Of a DNA stretch of 64,000 bases, positions 44,846 to 53,712 are shown piece by piece (the first letter of the stretch is position 1; each line of letters begins with the position of its first letter). Source of the stretch: Orenia metallireducens (GTDB lineage: Bacteria > Bacillota > Halanaerobiia > Halobacteroidales > Halobacteroidaceae). Both the position numbers and the translations under genes were made by a program. The stretch spans positions 554,552 through 618,551 of the forward strand of contig NZ_LWDV01000010.1 in assembly GCF_001693735.1 (NCBI RefSeq), written 5' to 3'. A model generated the notes under the pieces. The model saw only the letters and a program-made list of their open reading frames with translations. It searched no databases and was not told the origin of the DNA.

Positions 44846-44886
44846 CTCTAAAAATATCATAATATCCCCATATTCAAAAAAGAAAA

Positions 44887-44915
44887 AACCCCTAGGATAA
44901 AATATCCCAGAGGCT
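44887..44915 (-). terminator. Terminator after barrel gene 1
   Basis: Minus-strand stem AGCCTCTGGGATA with TATCCTAGGGGTT (G-U pairs allowed), three-base loop and a following T run. Nearly identical to the terminator at 46907-46937. Confidence 0.85.
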
Positions 44916-44938
44916 TTAATTAATCTCTTTAGATTTAA

Positions 44939-46303
44939 TTAGAAGCTAACAATTAACTTAGTTTTGATAGAGTTACCTTCTCCATCTTGAGTATCAGCTG
45001 AATTACTTCCAGTAATATATTTAGCTTCAGTGTCCCAGCTAATATTATCAGAGATTTTTTGCTCTAAACCAGCTGCTAAATAAGTATATTTAACATAATC
45101 ATTATGATCCTTATAAGTTTCAGAAACATCATCAGCAGATTGATTAACTAACTTAGCAGTTAAAGTAGTAACATCACTCATTGCATACTCAGTTCCTAGA
45201 GTAAATACAGTGATATCAGTACCTTCCATATAGCCATTATTAGTAGTAAATTCTACACTAGCAGTATTAGTAAATGCTCCATTTACATTGTCTAAAGCTA
45301 ATTCAAAAGTATTTTTCTTTTCAGCTTCATCAGCATGGTCTACTACAGTATAGTCAGCCTTTACAGTATTGTTAGGATTTAGTGCAAAGTCAGCACCAAG
45401 ATTGAACTTGCTATAGTCACCTTCATTTTCTTCAAGGTCAGCTTGAGGAGCAGCTGCAAATTTCTCTCCAACAGTCTCAAACTCACCACGTACAGTTACT
45501 ATATCAGTAGCTTGGTAACTAGCACCTAAGTTGAATAGAGAATCACTATCATCAGTAATATCATTTTCCCAACTGTTGAATACAACTTCACCATTAACAG
45601 TAAATACATCAGTTACATCAACAGTAGCAGCTACAGCTAAATCAGTGATTTTATTAGCTGCTCTTACATGATATAACTTTCCAGTAAAGCTACCATTATC
45701 AAAGTTCTTAGTAGCACTTACACCATAGTAATCATCAGTCTTGTCACCATCTTCACCTACTACAAAAGCCTTAACAGCATAATCAGCAACTGCTGTACTT
45801 ACCTCTACACCTTCCATATCTTCTTCATCAATAAAGTAAGAGTCAACATCATAATCAGCTAAATCTCCTGCTTTCAATGTAGCAAATTCATTGCTAATTG
45901 TTAATAAAGCAGTATCAAATTTTAACCCCTCTGTATCATCATTTTCACCTAATTCTACATTATTATCATAAGGTACACGAGTAGCCTTAGCAAAACTATT
46001 AGTGATAGTGTCAACAGCTAAGTCAAAGCTAATATTATCAACATTTCCTGCGATATTTAAACCGATGTTTTGGTAAAATGCTCTCTCAGCAGGAAAGTCA
46101 TCACTATCATCAGCTAAGTCTAAATCTAAAGCATCACCATCAGCCCATAGTTCAGCAGTTGTATCTGCATCCTCCCCATAGTGACCAACTTCAAAAACAG
46201 TCTCAACCTCTCCAGTAATCTTCACGTTGTCTTCAGCTGCGAATGCTGGTACAGCTAAAGCCATAACTAAAGCAATAGTAAGTAATAAAGAAATCTTTTT
46301 CAT
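44939..46303 (-). CDS. Acidic outer-membrane beta-barrel protein 1
   Basis: A protein of 454 residues. The signal peptide MKKISLLLTIALVMALAVPA ends near AFA (22). The mature part is strongly acidic, with repeating amphipathic strands such as VTVRGEFETVGEKF and YTYLAAGLEQKISDNISW, and it ends KTKLIVSF with a terminal Phe as in outer-membrane barrels. There is no SLH domain. A general porin role in a halophile is inferred. The first 24 residues and the terminator match those of the next upstream gene, but the mature sequences differ. A near-consensus promoter lies 237 bases upstream. Confidence 0.75.
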   Translation of the reverse strand: MKKISLLLTIALVMALAVPAFAAEDNVKITGEVETVFEVGHYGEDADTTAELWADGDALDLDLADDSDDFPAERAFYQNIGLNIAGNVDNISFDLAVDTITNSFAKATRVPYDNNVELGENDDTEGLKFDTALLTISNEFATLKAGDLADYDVDSYFIDEEDMEGVEVSTAVADYAVKAFVVGEDGDKTDDYYGVSATKNFDNGSFTGKLYHVRAANKITDLAVAATVDVTDVFTVNGEVVFNSWENDITDDSDSLFNLGASYQATDIVTVRGEFETVGEKFAAAPQADLEENEGDYSKFNLGADFALNPNNTVKADYTVVDHADEAEKKNTFELALDNVNGAFTNTASVEFTTNNGYMEGTDITVFTLGTEYAMSDVTTLTAKLVNQSADDVSETYKDHNDYVKYTYLAAGLEQKISDNISWDTEAKYITGSNSADTQDGEGNSIKTKLIVSF

Positions 46304-46546
46304 TGTTGTTTTCCCCCTTATGTTCTTATAAAGTTGCTCAAAGCTATTTAAATTTTAATAACTTCCTAAAATTATATTACAAATACCATATTACTCTTAA
46401 GTAATTCCACCCCCCTTGTAAGTCCTAAGTTATTAAGATAATTAAAACTTTACTATACTTAAATAGATTAGTTACTCTAATAAAATTTTAATTATCCTTA
46501 CCTAAAGAATAAATTTAAATATCTTCTAATATTGACTTATATAATT

Positions 46547-46575
46547 ATAATACAACAATAATTTAACCATGTCAA
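46547..46575 (-). promoter_or_regulatory. Near-consensus sigma-A promoter of barrel gene 1
   Basis: TTGACA (46575-46570), a 17-base spacer and TATTAT (46552-46547) on the minus strand. The leader would be about 237 bases. It contains AAGGGGGGTGG near 46418 and a small TTACTTAAGAGTAA hairpin. Confidence 0.7.
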
Positions 46576-46906
46576 ATATTTCATTAAAAAGAATAATTAA
46601 ATATATATCTCTAAACATACCTGATATTACAATCATACTTATTTTTTAAAAAATTAATCCAAAAATTATTAATTTACTTCAAATTTTTTTGCAATTATTA
46701 AGATGACTTTCTGCATAAATACAAGTTAAATATATAGTGTTTTATAATATTTAATTTATAAATAATGAAATTACACCTAAAATTTTGAAATCTTTTTTAT
46801 TTATATTAATTTTATTAGATTATTATTACTTATAACCAATGTTAATAATTATAATAATTGTAATAATATATCTTATTTGAAGGATGGATTATCTGCAAAA
46901 AATAAA
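46576..46906. other. AT-rich gap between the two barrel genes
   Basis: This stretch lies between the promoter of barrel gene 1 and the terminator of barrel gene 2. I see no frame, repeat or clear hairpin. Confidence 0.6.
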
Positions 46907-46937
46907 AAACCCCTAGGATAAAATATCCCAGAGGTTT
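46907..46937 (-). terminator. Terminator after barrel gene 2
   Basis: Minus-strand arms AAACCTCTGGGATA and TATCCTAGGGGTTT pair over 14 positions with two G-U, three-base loop, then TTTTTTAT. Confidence 0.88.
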
Positions 46938-46957
46938 CCAGCTAGATTAAACATTAA

Positions 46958-48130
46958 TTAAAATGCTAATTCAACTCCAGCACTAATAGTAAATGTATTT
47001 AAATCGGCTTCAATTCCATTAAAATCAAGAGATTCAATTTCATAATTAGCTTCGGAAGTGAAAGTTAAGCTATCACTTAATGGCATTTCGTACTTAGCAT
47101 ATGGCTTAAGTACAGTTTCTGTTAACTCATTATCATTTGAATCACTACCAGTTCTATAAGCATACTCTCCACCTACAGCTAATCCTTCAACAGTAGCAAT
47201 TTCTAATTCTACATATGGCTTGATAGCGAAGACAGTAGCATCATAGTCACCCTTTTTATAGTAAACCAATAACTGGTCACTATCATAATCTAAGCCAATT
47301 TTATCATCAAATTCAAATCCAGCACCTGTAACTCCATACTTTAAGTTACCTTTAACAACTTCTAACTTAGGAGTTACTTCTAAAGTAGTAGCAGCATCAT
47401 CAGCTTCAGATTTTTTCTCAATTTCAAAGCTATTATCAGCAGTAAAAGTTACATCTTCAGCAATAGCTTGCTCTATATTGAAGTAAGGCTTAATAGTAAC
47501 TGTATTTGTAGTATCTTCATTGTCATAAACAAATTCTACATCAGATTCTACTCCAACAGTTCTTCCTTCAGCAACTACTACTTCATAATTAGCGAATGGA
47601 TTAACAGTTAGCTTTTTATCAAACTCATCAGCGCTACCTGTTTTCTCCATTTTAATATTATTGTCAGAACCAACAGTTAAGCCTGGAGCTACCTCCATTT
47701 TATAATCTCCATAAAATTTAAATCCTAAATCAGCATCGTTGTCTCCTGATTTAACAATCATGTAATCTACATCATCATCAGCAGGGTCAGTCCCCTTAAC
47801 ACCTAAGCTTACATTCTCAATTCCAGTGTACTCAAAGTTAGCTGCAAATTTAAAAGTATTGAAATCATTAGCATCAGCATCACTATAATCATTATTTAGA
47901 ACATACTCCTCTAAAAATAATACATTTAGAGCAGTATCAACTGGCATAGTAGTAACATCCATGTCAACCTCAGCAAGAGTAAATGTGATTTTTGCCTCAG
48001 TATCCTCAGTATCTACAGTTTCAATTTCAACCTCAGATTTAACAGTTCCTTCTACACCTTCAGCAGCAAATGCTGGTACAGCTAACGCCATAACTAAAGC
48101 AAACGTAAGTAATAAAGAAATCTTCTTCAT
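46958..48130 (-). CDS. Acidic outer-membrane beta-barrel protein 2
   Basis: A protein of 390 residues with signal peptide MKKISLLLTFALVMALAVPA, identical to that of barrel protein 1 except one residue. The mature part is very acidic, with strands such as LTVNPFANYEVVVAEGR and VTIKPYFNIEQAIAEDV at regular spacing, and it ends TISAGVELAF. No SLH domain and no Cys are seen. Porin function is inferred. The gene, its sibling and their terminators sit between two direct copies of a hairpin-rich repeat. The start has AGGGGG upstream. Confidence 0.75.
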   Translation of the reverse strand: MKKISLLLTFALVMALAVPAFAAEGVEGTVKSEVEIETVDTEDTEAKITFTLAEVDMDVTTMPVDTALNVLFLEEYVLNNDYSDADANDFNTFKFAANFEYTGIENVSLGVKGTDPADDDVDYMIVKSGDNDADLGFKFYGDYKMEVAPGLTVGSDNNIKMEKTGSADEFDKKLTVNPFANYEVVVAEGRTVGVESDVEFVYDNEDTTNTVTIKPYFNIEQAIAEDVTFTADNSFEIEKKSEADDAATTLEVTPKLEVVKGNLKYGVTGAGFEFDDKIGLDYDSDQLLVYYKKGDYDATVFAIKPYVELEIATVEGLAVGGEYAYRTGSDSNDNELTETVLKPYAKYEMPLSDSLTFTSEANYEIESLDFNGIEADLNTFTISAGVELAF

Positions 48131-48210
48131 TATTATTTCCCCCTTATTCTCTTATAATAATATCTTTTCAATTTTCAAATATTTTTTTCATTCTAAATCT
48201 AATTCCTAAG

Positions 48211-48243
48211 TTCAATCTGCGGCTTATAGGGGTTCACCTCCTT
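48211..48243 (-). promoter_or_regulatory. Conserved leader box with orphan Shine-Dalgarno, copy 2
   Basis: The minus strand reads AAGGAGGTG, CCCC, TATAAGCC and CAGATTGAA, in the same order as the box at 44033-44064. No start codon follows at a usable distance. It lies 80-113 bases before barrel gene 2. Confidence 0.5.
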
Positions 48244-48389
48244 CTTTGCCTTTATTTAATAAAATTTTTCTATATAATTTAAATTCTATGCAACTAACCA
48301 AACTCCTTTATTTTATTCTGTTTTTTATTAAAAAAAATAAATCAAAATTAATAACTAGTTAATTTTACAAATAGTTAGTATTTTTAATG

Positions 48390-48423
48390 TAATATATTAA
48401 ATTATATATAATTTAATATATTA
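48390..48423. repeat. 34-bp perfect palindrome of A and T only
   Basis: Bases 48390-48405 and 48408-48423 are exact reverse complements around a central AT. It is 260 bases upstream of barrel gene 2 and might be a regulator-binding or promoter-melting site. Chance formation in pure A+T DNA is easier than in mixed sequence. Confidence 0.6.
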
Positions 48424-48603
48424 TGTCTTATATAGTATTATATTATTTTATTGTTAATTAGAACCTTTATTTTTTTGTTATATTTTGAATTATCAGACAA
48501 TTGTTCTTTGGATGAGCTTATTCCACTGTCTTTATACTTACAGCAGAAATGATACTATAGAATGATATTGCGGCAGTTTTATAGTTAAAAATTAAGTTCA
48601 AAA

Positions 48604-48759
48604 CCTCACACCTCACACCTTAATCCCCTTACGAGTAATACAGTTCAATTACTCTTCGTACACAACCAGTCTCTCCTTAACTAATGAGAGGGGAAACTCT
48701 TTTTCTTTTACTTTTCTCCCTTCTCCTAAGAGTAGGAGAAGGGTTGGGGATGAGGTGTA
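48604..48759. repeat. Hairpin-rich intergenic repeat, copy B
   Basis: Outer arms CCTCACACCT... and ...GATGAGGTGT are inverted; the middle block 48630-48693 is identical to copy A. Beyond the element, ATATTGCGGCAGTTTT (48565-48580) and its near complement AAAAGTGTCGCAATAT (48760-48775) form an outer inverted pair that may be the true ends. The rest of the gap 48131-48854 shows only the leader box, the AT palindrome and the terminator listed separately. Confidence 0.85.
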
Positions 48760-48832
48760 AAAAGTGTCGCAATATACCCTTATCCGATACTCTATTAAAC
48801 TTAGGGATATAACCATTAATTACACATAAGAA

Positions 48833-48866
48833 AAAGAGAACTAAGTGAATTCACTTAGTTCTCTTT
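48833..48866 (-). terminator. 34-bp perfect palindromic terminator over the yqgF stop
   Basis: Bases 48833-48849 are the exact reverse complement of 48850-48866. The yqgF stop at 48855 is inside the stem, and TTTTTCTTATG follows on the minus strand. It ends the Lpt-side operon. Confidence 0.85.
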
Positions 48867-49253
48867 ATTAAAGCTATTTAAATACCTTAAGACCAATATA
48901 ACAGCTACATAATCATCTACTGGTTCTGGAGGCATTTGCATTGTAATAGGGAGTAACCTTCTCCAACCCCTCCTAGGGTTATCCTGCCAATAATATTCTC
49001 TAGCTTCTAAAGTAGAGTGGGATTCATCAATTATATGAATATTTTTAAAGAGACCTTCTAGCTTAGAAGCTATATTGTTACTTTTAGTCCCATCTCCCAA
49101 GACAATCTCTTCAATATCATAGTCTTCTTTTAATACCTTTAGTTTATCTATAAGACTATTAGTTTTTATAACCTCTTTAAATCTAATATTTAGTTTTTGA
49201 TCTACAACTGCTAAGCCACACTTATCCTTTCCTGGGTCAATTCCGATTATCAT
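48855..49253 (-). CDS. YqgF/RuvX-like RNase H-fold protein
   Basis: A protein of 132 residues with the RNase H-like motifs in order: GIDPGKDKCGLAVVD with the first Asp, ESHSTLEAREYY with the middle acidic residue, and PEPVDDYVAVILVLRYL with the last. YqgF proteins are linked to pre-16S rRNA processing and Holliday-junction-like substrates. This copy differs from typical RuvX and follows a DUF3084 gene, overlapping it by 17 bases. The ATG at 49253 has AGGTG six bases upstream; GTG 49262 and ATG 49259 are alternatives. The tie to envelope genes is unexplained. Confidence 0.75.
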   Translation of the reverse strand: MIIGIDPGKDKCGLAVVDQKLNIRFKEVIKTNSLIDKLKVLKEDYDIEEIVLGDGTKSNNIASKLEGLFKNIHIIDESHSTLEAREYYWQDNPRRGWRRLLPITMQMPPEPVDDYVAVILVLRYLNSFNKEN

Positions 49254-50400
49254 TATCATCACCTGATATCTTAAATTCTATATTATCTCTTAGATTATCA
49301 CTACGCCAAATATCATCAATTGCTACTATTTCAATCTTGATAGATTTCTTTTCTAATAAAAGTTTATCTATTATTGGATAAAGACTAATCAAGCTAATTT
49401 CTCCTTCCTCAACCTCAGAATCAACTAATAACCCATCACTGATAACTTTTTTATTCAGACTATCTAGCAAGAGATACAACTCCCTTTCAATAGATGACAA
49501 GTCATCACTGGGTTGTATATTAGCCATTAGGATAGTATCTCCTTGATGGTAGACTTTATAATCTTCATAAAGATCAAAATTGATAGATAGCACTTCATCT
49601 TTGAAGGTATTCTTAGCACTTAATAATCTTAAAATAACTCTACCCTTCTTCTCTTTCAAAATATCATGCAACCTATTCAACTCTTGAATATTATATTCAA
49701 GAATTTCTTTATTATCTTTAATCTCAATACCTGCTTGCCTAGCAAGCCTATCTGCTTCTTCTAATAAGTTATCAACCTTATTCTCTATCTTATCTGAGGA
49801 TTCTTCTAAATCTATTGATTCTTCAATTATAATCTCACCCTTTTGATAGACAATATCACCAGTCAATGAAGATAAGTATCTTCTACCAAATAGACTGATA
49901 TTATAGGCTAAATTATCAACCTGTTCAGTTAAAGAACTTTTTTGTAAAGTTAACTTCTCCACTTTATCCTCTAACTCTAGTTTACTCTCTTGAACAACTT
50001 GATATTCTTTCTTCAACTTTGTTAAATTTGATTCTAAAACATCTTTATCCTCTTGTAAGATAAGCAAATCGCTAACCTTCTTCTCAATATCACTTCGTAA
50101 CCCTAATAATTCATTATTTTTAGATACTAAACTCTGATTTAAAGCTGATAAACGCTCTAGCATTGCTTCCATATCAAATAAGGCCATTCGAACATCCTTA
50201 GAAGCTCCCATTAAAAGTAATAGAGAAGCCAGAGCAATTAAGATACCTGTACCTACAGTAATCACTATCGAAGTATGCTTAGGACGCAATCCAAAGAGGG
50301 ATAACCTCTTCTTTCCTATCTTCATTCCAATCTTATCACCAACATAAGCTATAGTTCCTGCTACAATAACTAGAGCCAACAATAATTTTATTCCATACAT
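49237..50400 (-). CDS. DUF3084 membrane coiled-coil protein
   Basis: A protein of 387 residues with two N-terminal membrane segments (about 3-22 and 44-66) flanking the DUF3084 signature IGKKRLSLFGLRPKHTSIV. A long coiled coil spans about 80-170, then a mixed alpha/beta C-terminal part. DUF3084 proteins occur in cyanobacteria and diderm Firmicutes; their role is not established. It begins 190 bases after lptF/G and overlaps the YqgF-like gene, so it may work with the LPS transport proteins or in wall-membrane spacing. That is inference. Confidence 0.75.
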   Translation of the reverse strand: MYGIKLLLALVIVAGTIAYVGDKIGMKIGKKRLSLFGLRPKHTSIVITVGTGILIALASLLLLMGASKDVRMALFDMEAMLERLSALNQSLVSKNNELLGLRSDIEKKVSDLLILQEDKDVLESNLTKLKKEYQVVQESKLELEDKVEKLTLQKSSLTEQVDNLAYNISLFGRRYLSSLTGDIVYQKGEIIIEESIDLEESSDKIENKVDNLLEEADRLARQAGIEIKDNKEILEYNIQELNRLHDILKEKKGRVILRLLSAKNTFKDEVLSINFDLYEDYKVYHQGDTILMANIQPSDDLSSIERELYLLLDSLNKKVISDGLLVDSEVEEGEISLISLYPIIDKLLLEKKSIKIEIVAIDDIWRSDNLRDNIEFKISGDDNDNRN

Positions 50401-50590
50401 ACTACATCCTTCCTTTCAGGATAGTGTACAGTTAAATCTTATAAAAAAATAAATCAGGCTTATCATAATAAGTCCTATAGATATACTCTAAATGCTAATT
50501 GACAGTTGTAAATTACTATTTTATAAGCAATACGGGTTATTAATATGAATCCTCTATTCTCTTTACACATTAATATTGAACTTTGAAATA

Positions 50591-51688
50591 CTATCTAGAC
50601 GCCTTATACATTAGTACAAATCCTACTATAGTAAAGATTATATTCTGACTCCAAGCTCCTAACCAAGGTGCTATAGTTCCTGCCTCACCCATGGAAGAAC
50701 CAATAGTCATAATTGTATAATAAATAAAAATAACTATAATACTCAATCCTAAACCTATAGAAGAGCCTGAACGATTAGGCTGTAAACCTAATGGTGCCCC
50801 TACTAAAGCAAAGATAAAACAAGCAAAGGGAATTGCATACCTCTGATGATAGACCACTTTCAACTCACTAACATCTCGACCTTCCTCTTCCATAAGCTTT
50901 ATATGCTCCCCCAACTCTGAGAGACTCATCTCTTCAGGGTCCTTCTGATTACGAGTAATTTGGGTGGGTGTTCTATTTAATTTATTCTTCATATTAAACC
51001 TTTTAAAGGTAGTCTGAGGTACTTGTCCATTATCTCCAATCGTATAGATAGTTCCGTCTATAAATACCCATTCTTCTTCTAACCACTCTGCTTTTTCAGC
51101 TTGAATACTTGTGACTAGCTTCCCATTCTCATAATCTTGCCAGGTTACCCCCTCTAACATTTGAGTATTACCATCATACTTATCAGCTGTTAAGATATAG
51201 TCTAGTTTTCCTGTCTGCCTGTTAACTGGAGATATTACTAAGTTTCTCTGAGTCTTAGGCTTAACTGTACCATGCTTTAACTTCCAGACAATATCTTCAT
51301 AAGCATTTATACTGGTTGGTACCAGACTATTTTCAAAAAAGATAGTCAATCCACTTATTAATAAACCAACTATCAAAACAGGAGTAACTATCTTAGTAAA
51401 ACTAATCCCTCCTGCTTTTAATGCTATTACCTCACTATCACCTGATAAACGTCCAAAGGATAATAAAGTAGCCAGCAACATTGACATTGGGAATGTCAAA
51501 ACAATTATCTGGGGCAAACTTAAAAAGAATAATTTCACTATTGTCAATAAAGGAACTCCATATTCGGACATCATCTTAGCCAAACTGATTAACACATCAG
51601 TACCAACAAAGATACTAGTAAAAGCAAAAACCCCAAAAAGAAATGGTTGAATCAGCTCAACCAATAAATATCGATAAATAATCTTCAT
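50591..51688 (-). CDS. lptF: LPS transport permease of the LptF/LptG family
   Basis: An inner-membrane permease of 365 residues (YjgP/YjgQ family). Membrane segments lie near 12-33, 55-85 and 98-120, a periplasmic beta-jellyroll spans about 130-265, and three more segments follow at about 280-365. YLLVELIQPFLFGVFAF at the N-terminus and FALVGAPLGL later are typical. With LptB it extracts LPS from the inner membrane. Proteobacteria use an LptF/LptG pair; only one gene is seen here, so it may act as a homodimer or the partner is elsewhere. It starts 11 bases after lptB. Confidence 0.9.
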   Translation of the reverse strand: MKIIYRYLLVELIQPFLFGVFAFTSIFVGTDVLISLAKMMSEYGVPLLTIVKLFFLSLPQIIVLTFPMSMLLATLLSFGRLSGDSEVIALKAGGISFTKIVTPVLIVGLLISGLTIFFENSLVPTSINAYEDIVWKLKHGTVKPKTQRNLVISPVNRQTGKLDYILTADKYDGNTQMLEGVTWQDYENGKLVTSIQAEKAEWLEEEWVFIDGTIYTIGDNGQVPQTTFKRFNMKNKLNRTPTQITRNQKDPEEMSLSELGEHIKLMEEEGRDVSELKVVYHQRYAIPFACFIFALVGAPLGLQPNRSGSSIGLGLSIIVIFIYYTIMTIGSSMGEAGTIAPWLGAWSQNIIFTIVGFVLMYKASR

Positions 51689-51699
51689 CTACTGCCACC

Positions 51700-52416
51700 T
51701 CACATACTAAATGTCTCACCTAGATAGAACTTCTTAGCCGTTTCACTATTAGCAATCTCTTCAGAAGTACCTGATAATAGTATCTTCCCTTGATGCATAA
51801 TATATGCCCTATCGGTGATTGCCAATGTTTCCCTGACACTATGGTCAGTAATTAGCACACCCAATCCTCTATCTTTAAGGTGAGAAACAATACCCTGAAT
51901 ATCACTAACAGCAATTGGATCTACCCCTGCAAAAGGCTCATCTAATAAGATATATTCAGGGTCTGTCGCTAAAGCTCGAGCAATCTCTACCCTTCTCCTC
52001 TCACCACCAGATAACATATAACCCTTCTGTTTACGAATATGAGCGATATCAAACTCTTGTAGTAAAGACTCTAGAATCTCATTATTATCCTCTTGGCGAT
52101 CTATCATCTCTAAAATAGCCAAAATATTCTGCTCTACTGTCAATTTTCTAAAGACCGATGCCTCCTGAGCTAGGTAACCAATCCCCTTTCTAGCACGTTG
52201 GTGCATCGGCAAAGGGGTAATATCATTACCATTTAAAGTAATATTACCTTGATTGGGGCTTACCAAGCCTACAACCATATAAAAGGTAGTTGTCTTACCA
52301 GCACCATTAGGACCTAAAATTCCTACAATTTCACCTTTATTAACTTCAAAGCTTACACCCTTTACTACATTTCTCTTATTATAAGTCTTAATTAAGTTCT
52401 CAGCCTTAATCGCCAT
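51700..52416 (-). CDS. lptB: LPS export ABC transporter ATPase LptB
   Basis: A cytoplasmic ATPase of 238 residues that powers LPS extraction and transport. Walker A GPNGAGKT is at 35-42, the signature is [15 protein letters not shown], Walker B is [13 protein letters not shown] and the switch His is in ITDHSVRE. Spacing to lptA (2 bases) and to lptF/G (11 bases) points to one operon. The LptB-specific FAGVDPIAV stretch separates it from amino-acid ABC ATPases. Confidence 0.95.
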   Translation of the reverse strand: MAIKAENLIKTYNKRNVVKGVSFEVNKGEIVGILGPNGAGKTTTFYMVVGLVSPNQGNITLNGNDITPLPMHQRARKGIGYLAQEASVFRKLTVEQNILAILEMIDRQEDNNEILESLLQEFDIAHIRKQKGYMLSGGERRRVEIARALATDPEYILLDEPFAGVDPIAVSDIQGIVSHLKDRGLGVLITDHSVRETLAITDRAYIMHQGKILLSGTSEEIANSETAKKFYLGETFSM

Positions 52417-52418
52417 TC

Positions 52419-53135
52419 TTAATCACCCTTTTCATCACTAGGAATAACAAATTTTGTCTTCCCTTTAGCAACCATCTTTCTAGTCTTTAAATTGATGCTC
52501 ACCTGTTCAGCATTTACTGTCTGTGCACCTCGTTTCGCATAGACATTACCAGTTAATATTACCTTTTGGGACTGATCATTATACTCCAATTTTTCTGCCT
52601 CAGCCATTAAACCTTCACTCTCATCTACAATATGGGCTCCACCATAAACAAAGAACTTCTTAGTATCTAAATCAAATTCAAATCTATCTCCAGTTATAGT
52701 AGCACCCTCACTCTCCATTTTGGGCTTACCAGTTAATAATCCTTGATTGGATTTATTATTAAATGTTAATTTTTGACCTATTATCTTTCTTCCCTGTTGT
52801 TCAATAACAACTCCACCTGTAAAAACTAATCTCTCTAGTTCCTCTTTACCAGTCATCTCTTGAGCTGATAACTTTATATCCTCTCTAATTAGAATAACCT
52901 CACCTATAGCCTTTATTTCACCTAGACTTTGATTTGCAGTTAATTTATTAGAGGTTAACTTTGAATTATCCCTATTTAATATAACATTTCCTATAGCAAT
53001 AATCTCAGACTTTATATCATCAACTACCAATTCATCTGCCATTAATGTAGTTTCTTCTTCCTTAGCCAATAGATTAACTGATGTAAATAACAAGGTTAGT
53101 ATAACTAAACTTAAAATCAAGAATTTATTCTTCAT
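52419..53135 (-). CDS. lptA: Periplasmic LPS-bridge protein LptA/OstA
   Basis: A protein of 238 residues with a signal peptide ending near NLLA before [16 protein letters not shown]. It consists of OstA-type beta-jellyroll repeats ([38 protein letters not shown], and so on) that form the periplasmic bridge for LPS. It is longer than E. coli LptA (about 185), with extra strands. ATG 53135 follows GGGTG by six bases and overlaps the end of lptC by 11 bases; a GTG at 53144 is less likely. Confidence 0.88.
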   Translation of the reverse strand: MKNKFLILSLVILTLLFTSVNLLAKEEETTLMADELVVDDIKSEIIAIGNVILNRDNSKLTSNKLTANQSLGEIKAIGEVILIREDIKLSAQEMTGKEELERLVFTGGVVIEQQGRKIIGQKLTFNNKSNQGLLTGKPKMESEGATITGDRFEFDLDTKKFFVYGGAHIVDESEGLMAEAEKLEYNDQSQKVILTGNVYAKRGAQTVNAEQVSINLKTRKMVAKGKTKFVIPSDEKGD

Positions 53136-53712
53136 TATCTTCACCCATTTCTTCAGAAATGACTTTTACATTCCCTAATATCTGTAGTTTTTTTAAATCC
53201 ACCTGACTTATAAATCGCTCACCTCTAACCTTTAATCCAGGTTGTTTGATTAATACATGCCCTAATCCTATTAACTCATTTTTTGCACTATTCCAATTTA
53301 GAATATCAGCTTTAAGCAACTTTTCTTGACTTCTAATGGTTATAGGTCCTTCTAATCCAATAAAGCCTGTTTCTATATCTACTTTACCTTTATTAGCTAT
53401 AACATTGATTACTTCTTCCTCTTCTTGATAGACCTTAGCTTGGATTTGGTTCAATATAACCTGACTTCCAAGCTCAAACTGTTGAATTGATTTAGCCCCT
53501 AACTGCCATTTAGTAATACCATCTTCACTATATAAAGTTATAAATGATTCCTCTAACTCAAGACGCGGTTCATCTTCTTTCTTTTCTTGCAAAGGGTCTG
53601 GTGAAATTTTAACTTCTGGCTTTTGAGAGAACTTACTTATAGCAAAGATAATCAAAACAATTATTAAAATTATCAAAGCAACCACAAGATACTTTTTACT
53701 TAACTTCTTCAC
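53125..53712 (-). CDS. lptC: LPS transport anchor protein LptC
   Basis: A bitopic inner-membrane protein of 195 residues. One membrane helix at about 8-27 (YLVVALIILIIVLIIFAIS) is followed by a proline-rich link and a jellyroll domain (LEESFITLYSEDGITKWQL, IVNVIANKGKVDIET-like strands). LptC passes LPS from the LptB-F/G complex to LptA. Start is GTG sharing a base with the acyltransferase stop, with GAGGGGG seven bases upstream. Confidence 0.85.
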   Translation of the reverse strand: MKKLSKKYLVVALIILIIVLIIFAISKFSQKPEVKISPDPLQEKKEDEPRLELEESFITLYSEDGITKWQLGAKSIQQFELGSQVILNQIQAKVYQEEEEVINVIANKGKVDIETGFIGLEGPITIRSQEKLLKADILNWNSAKNELIGLGHVLIKQPGLKVRGERFISQVDLKKLQILGNVKVISEEMGEDNEE

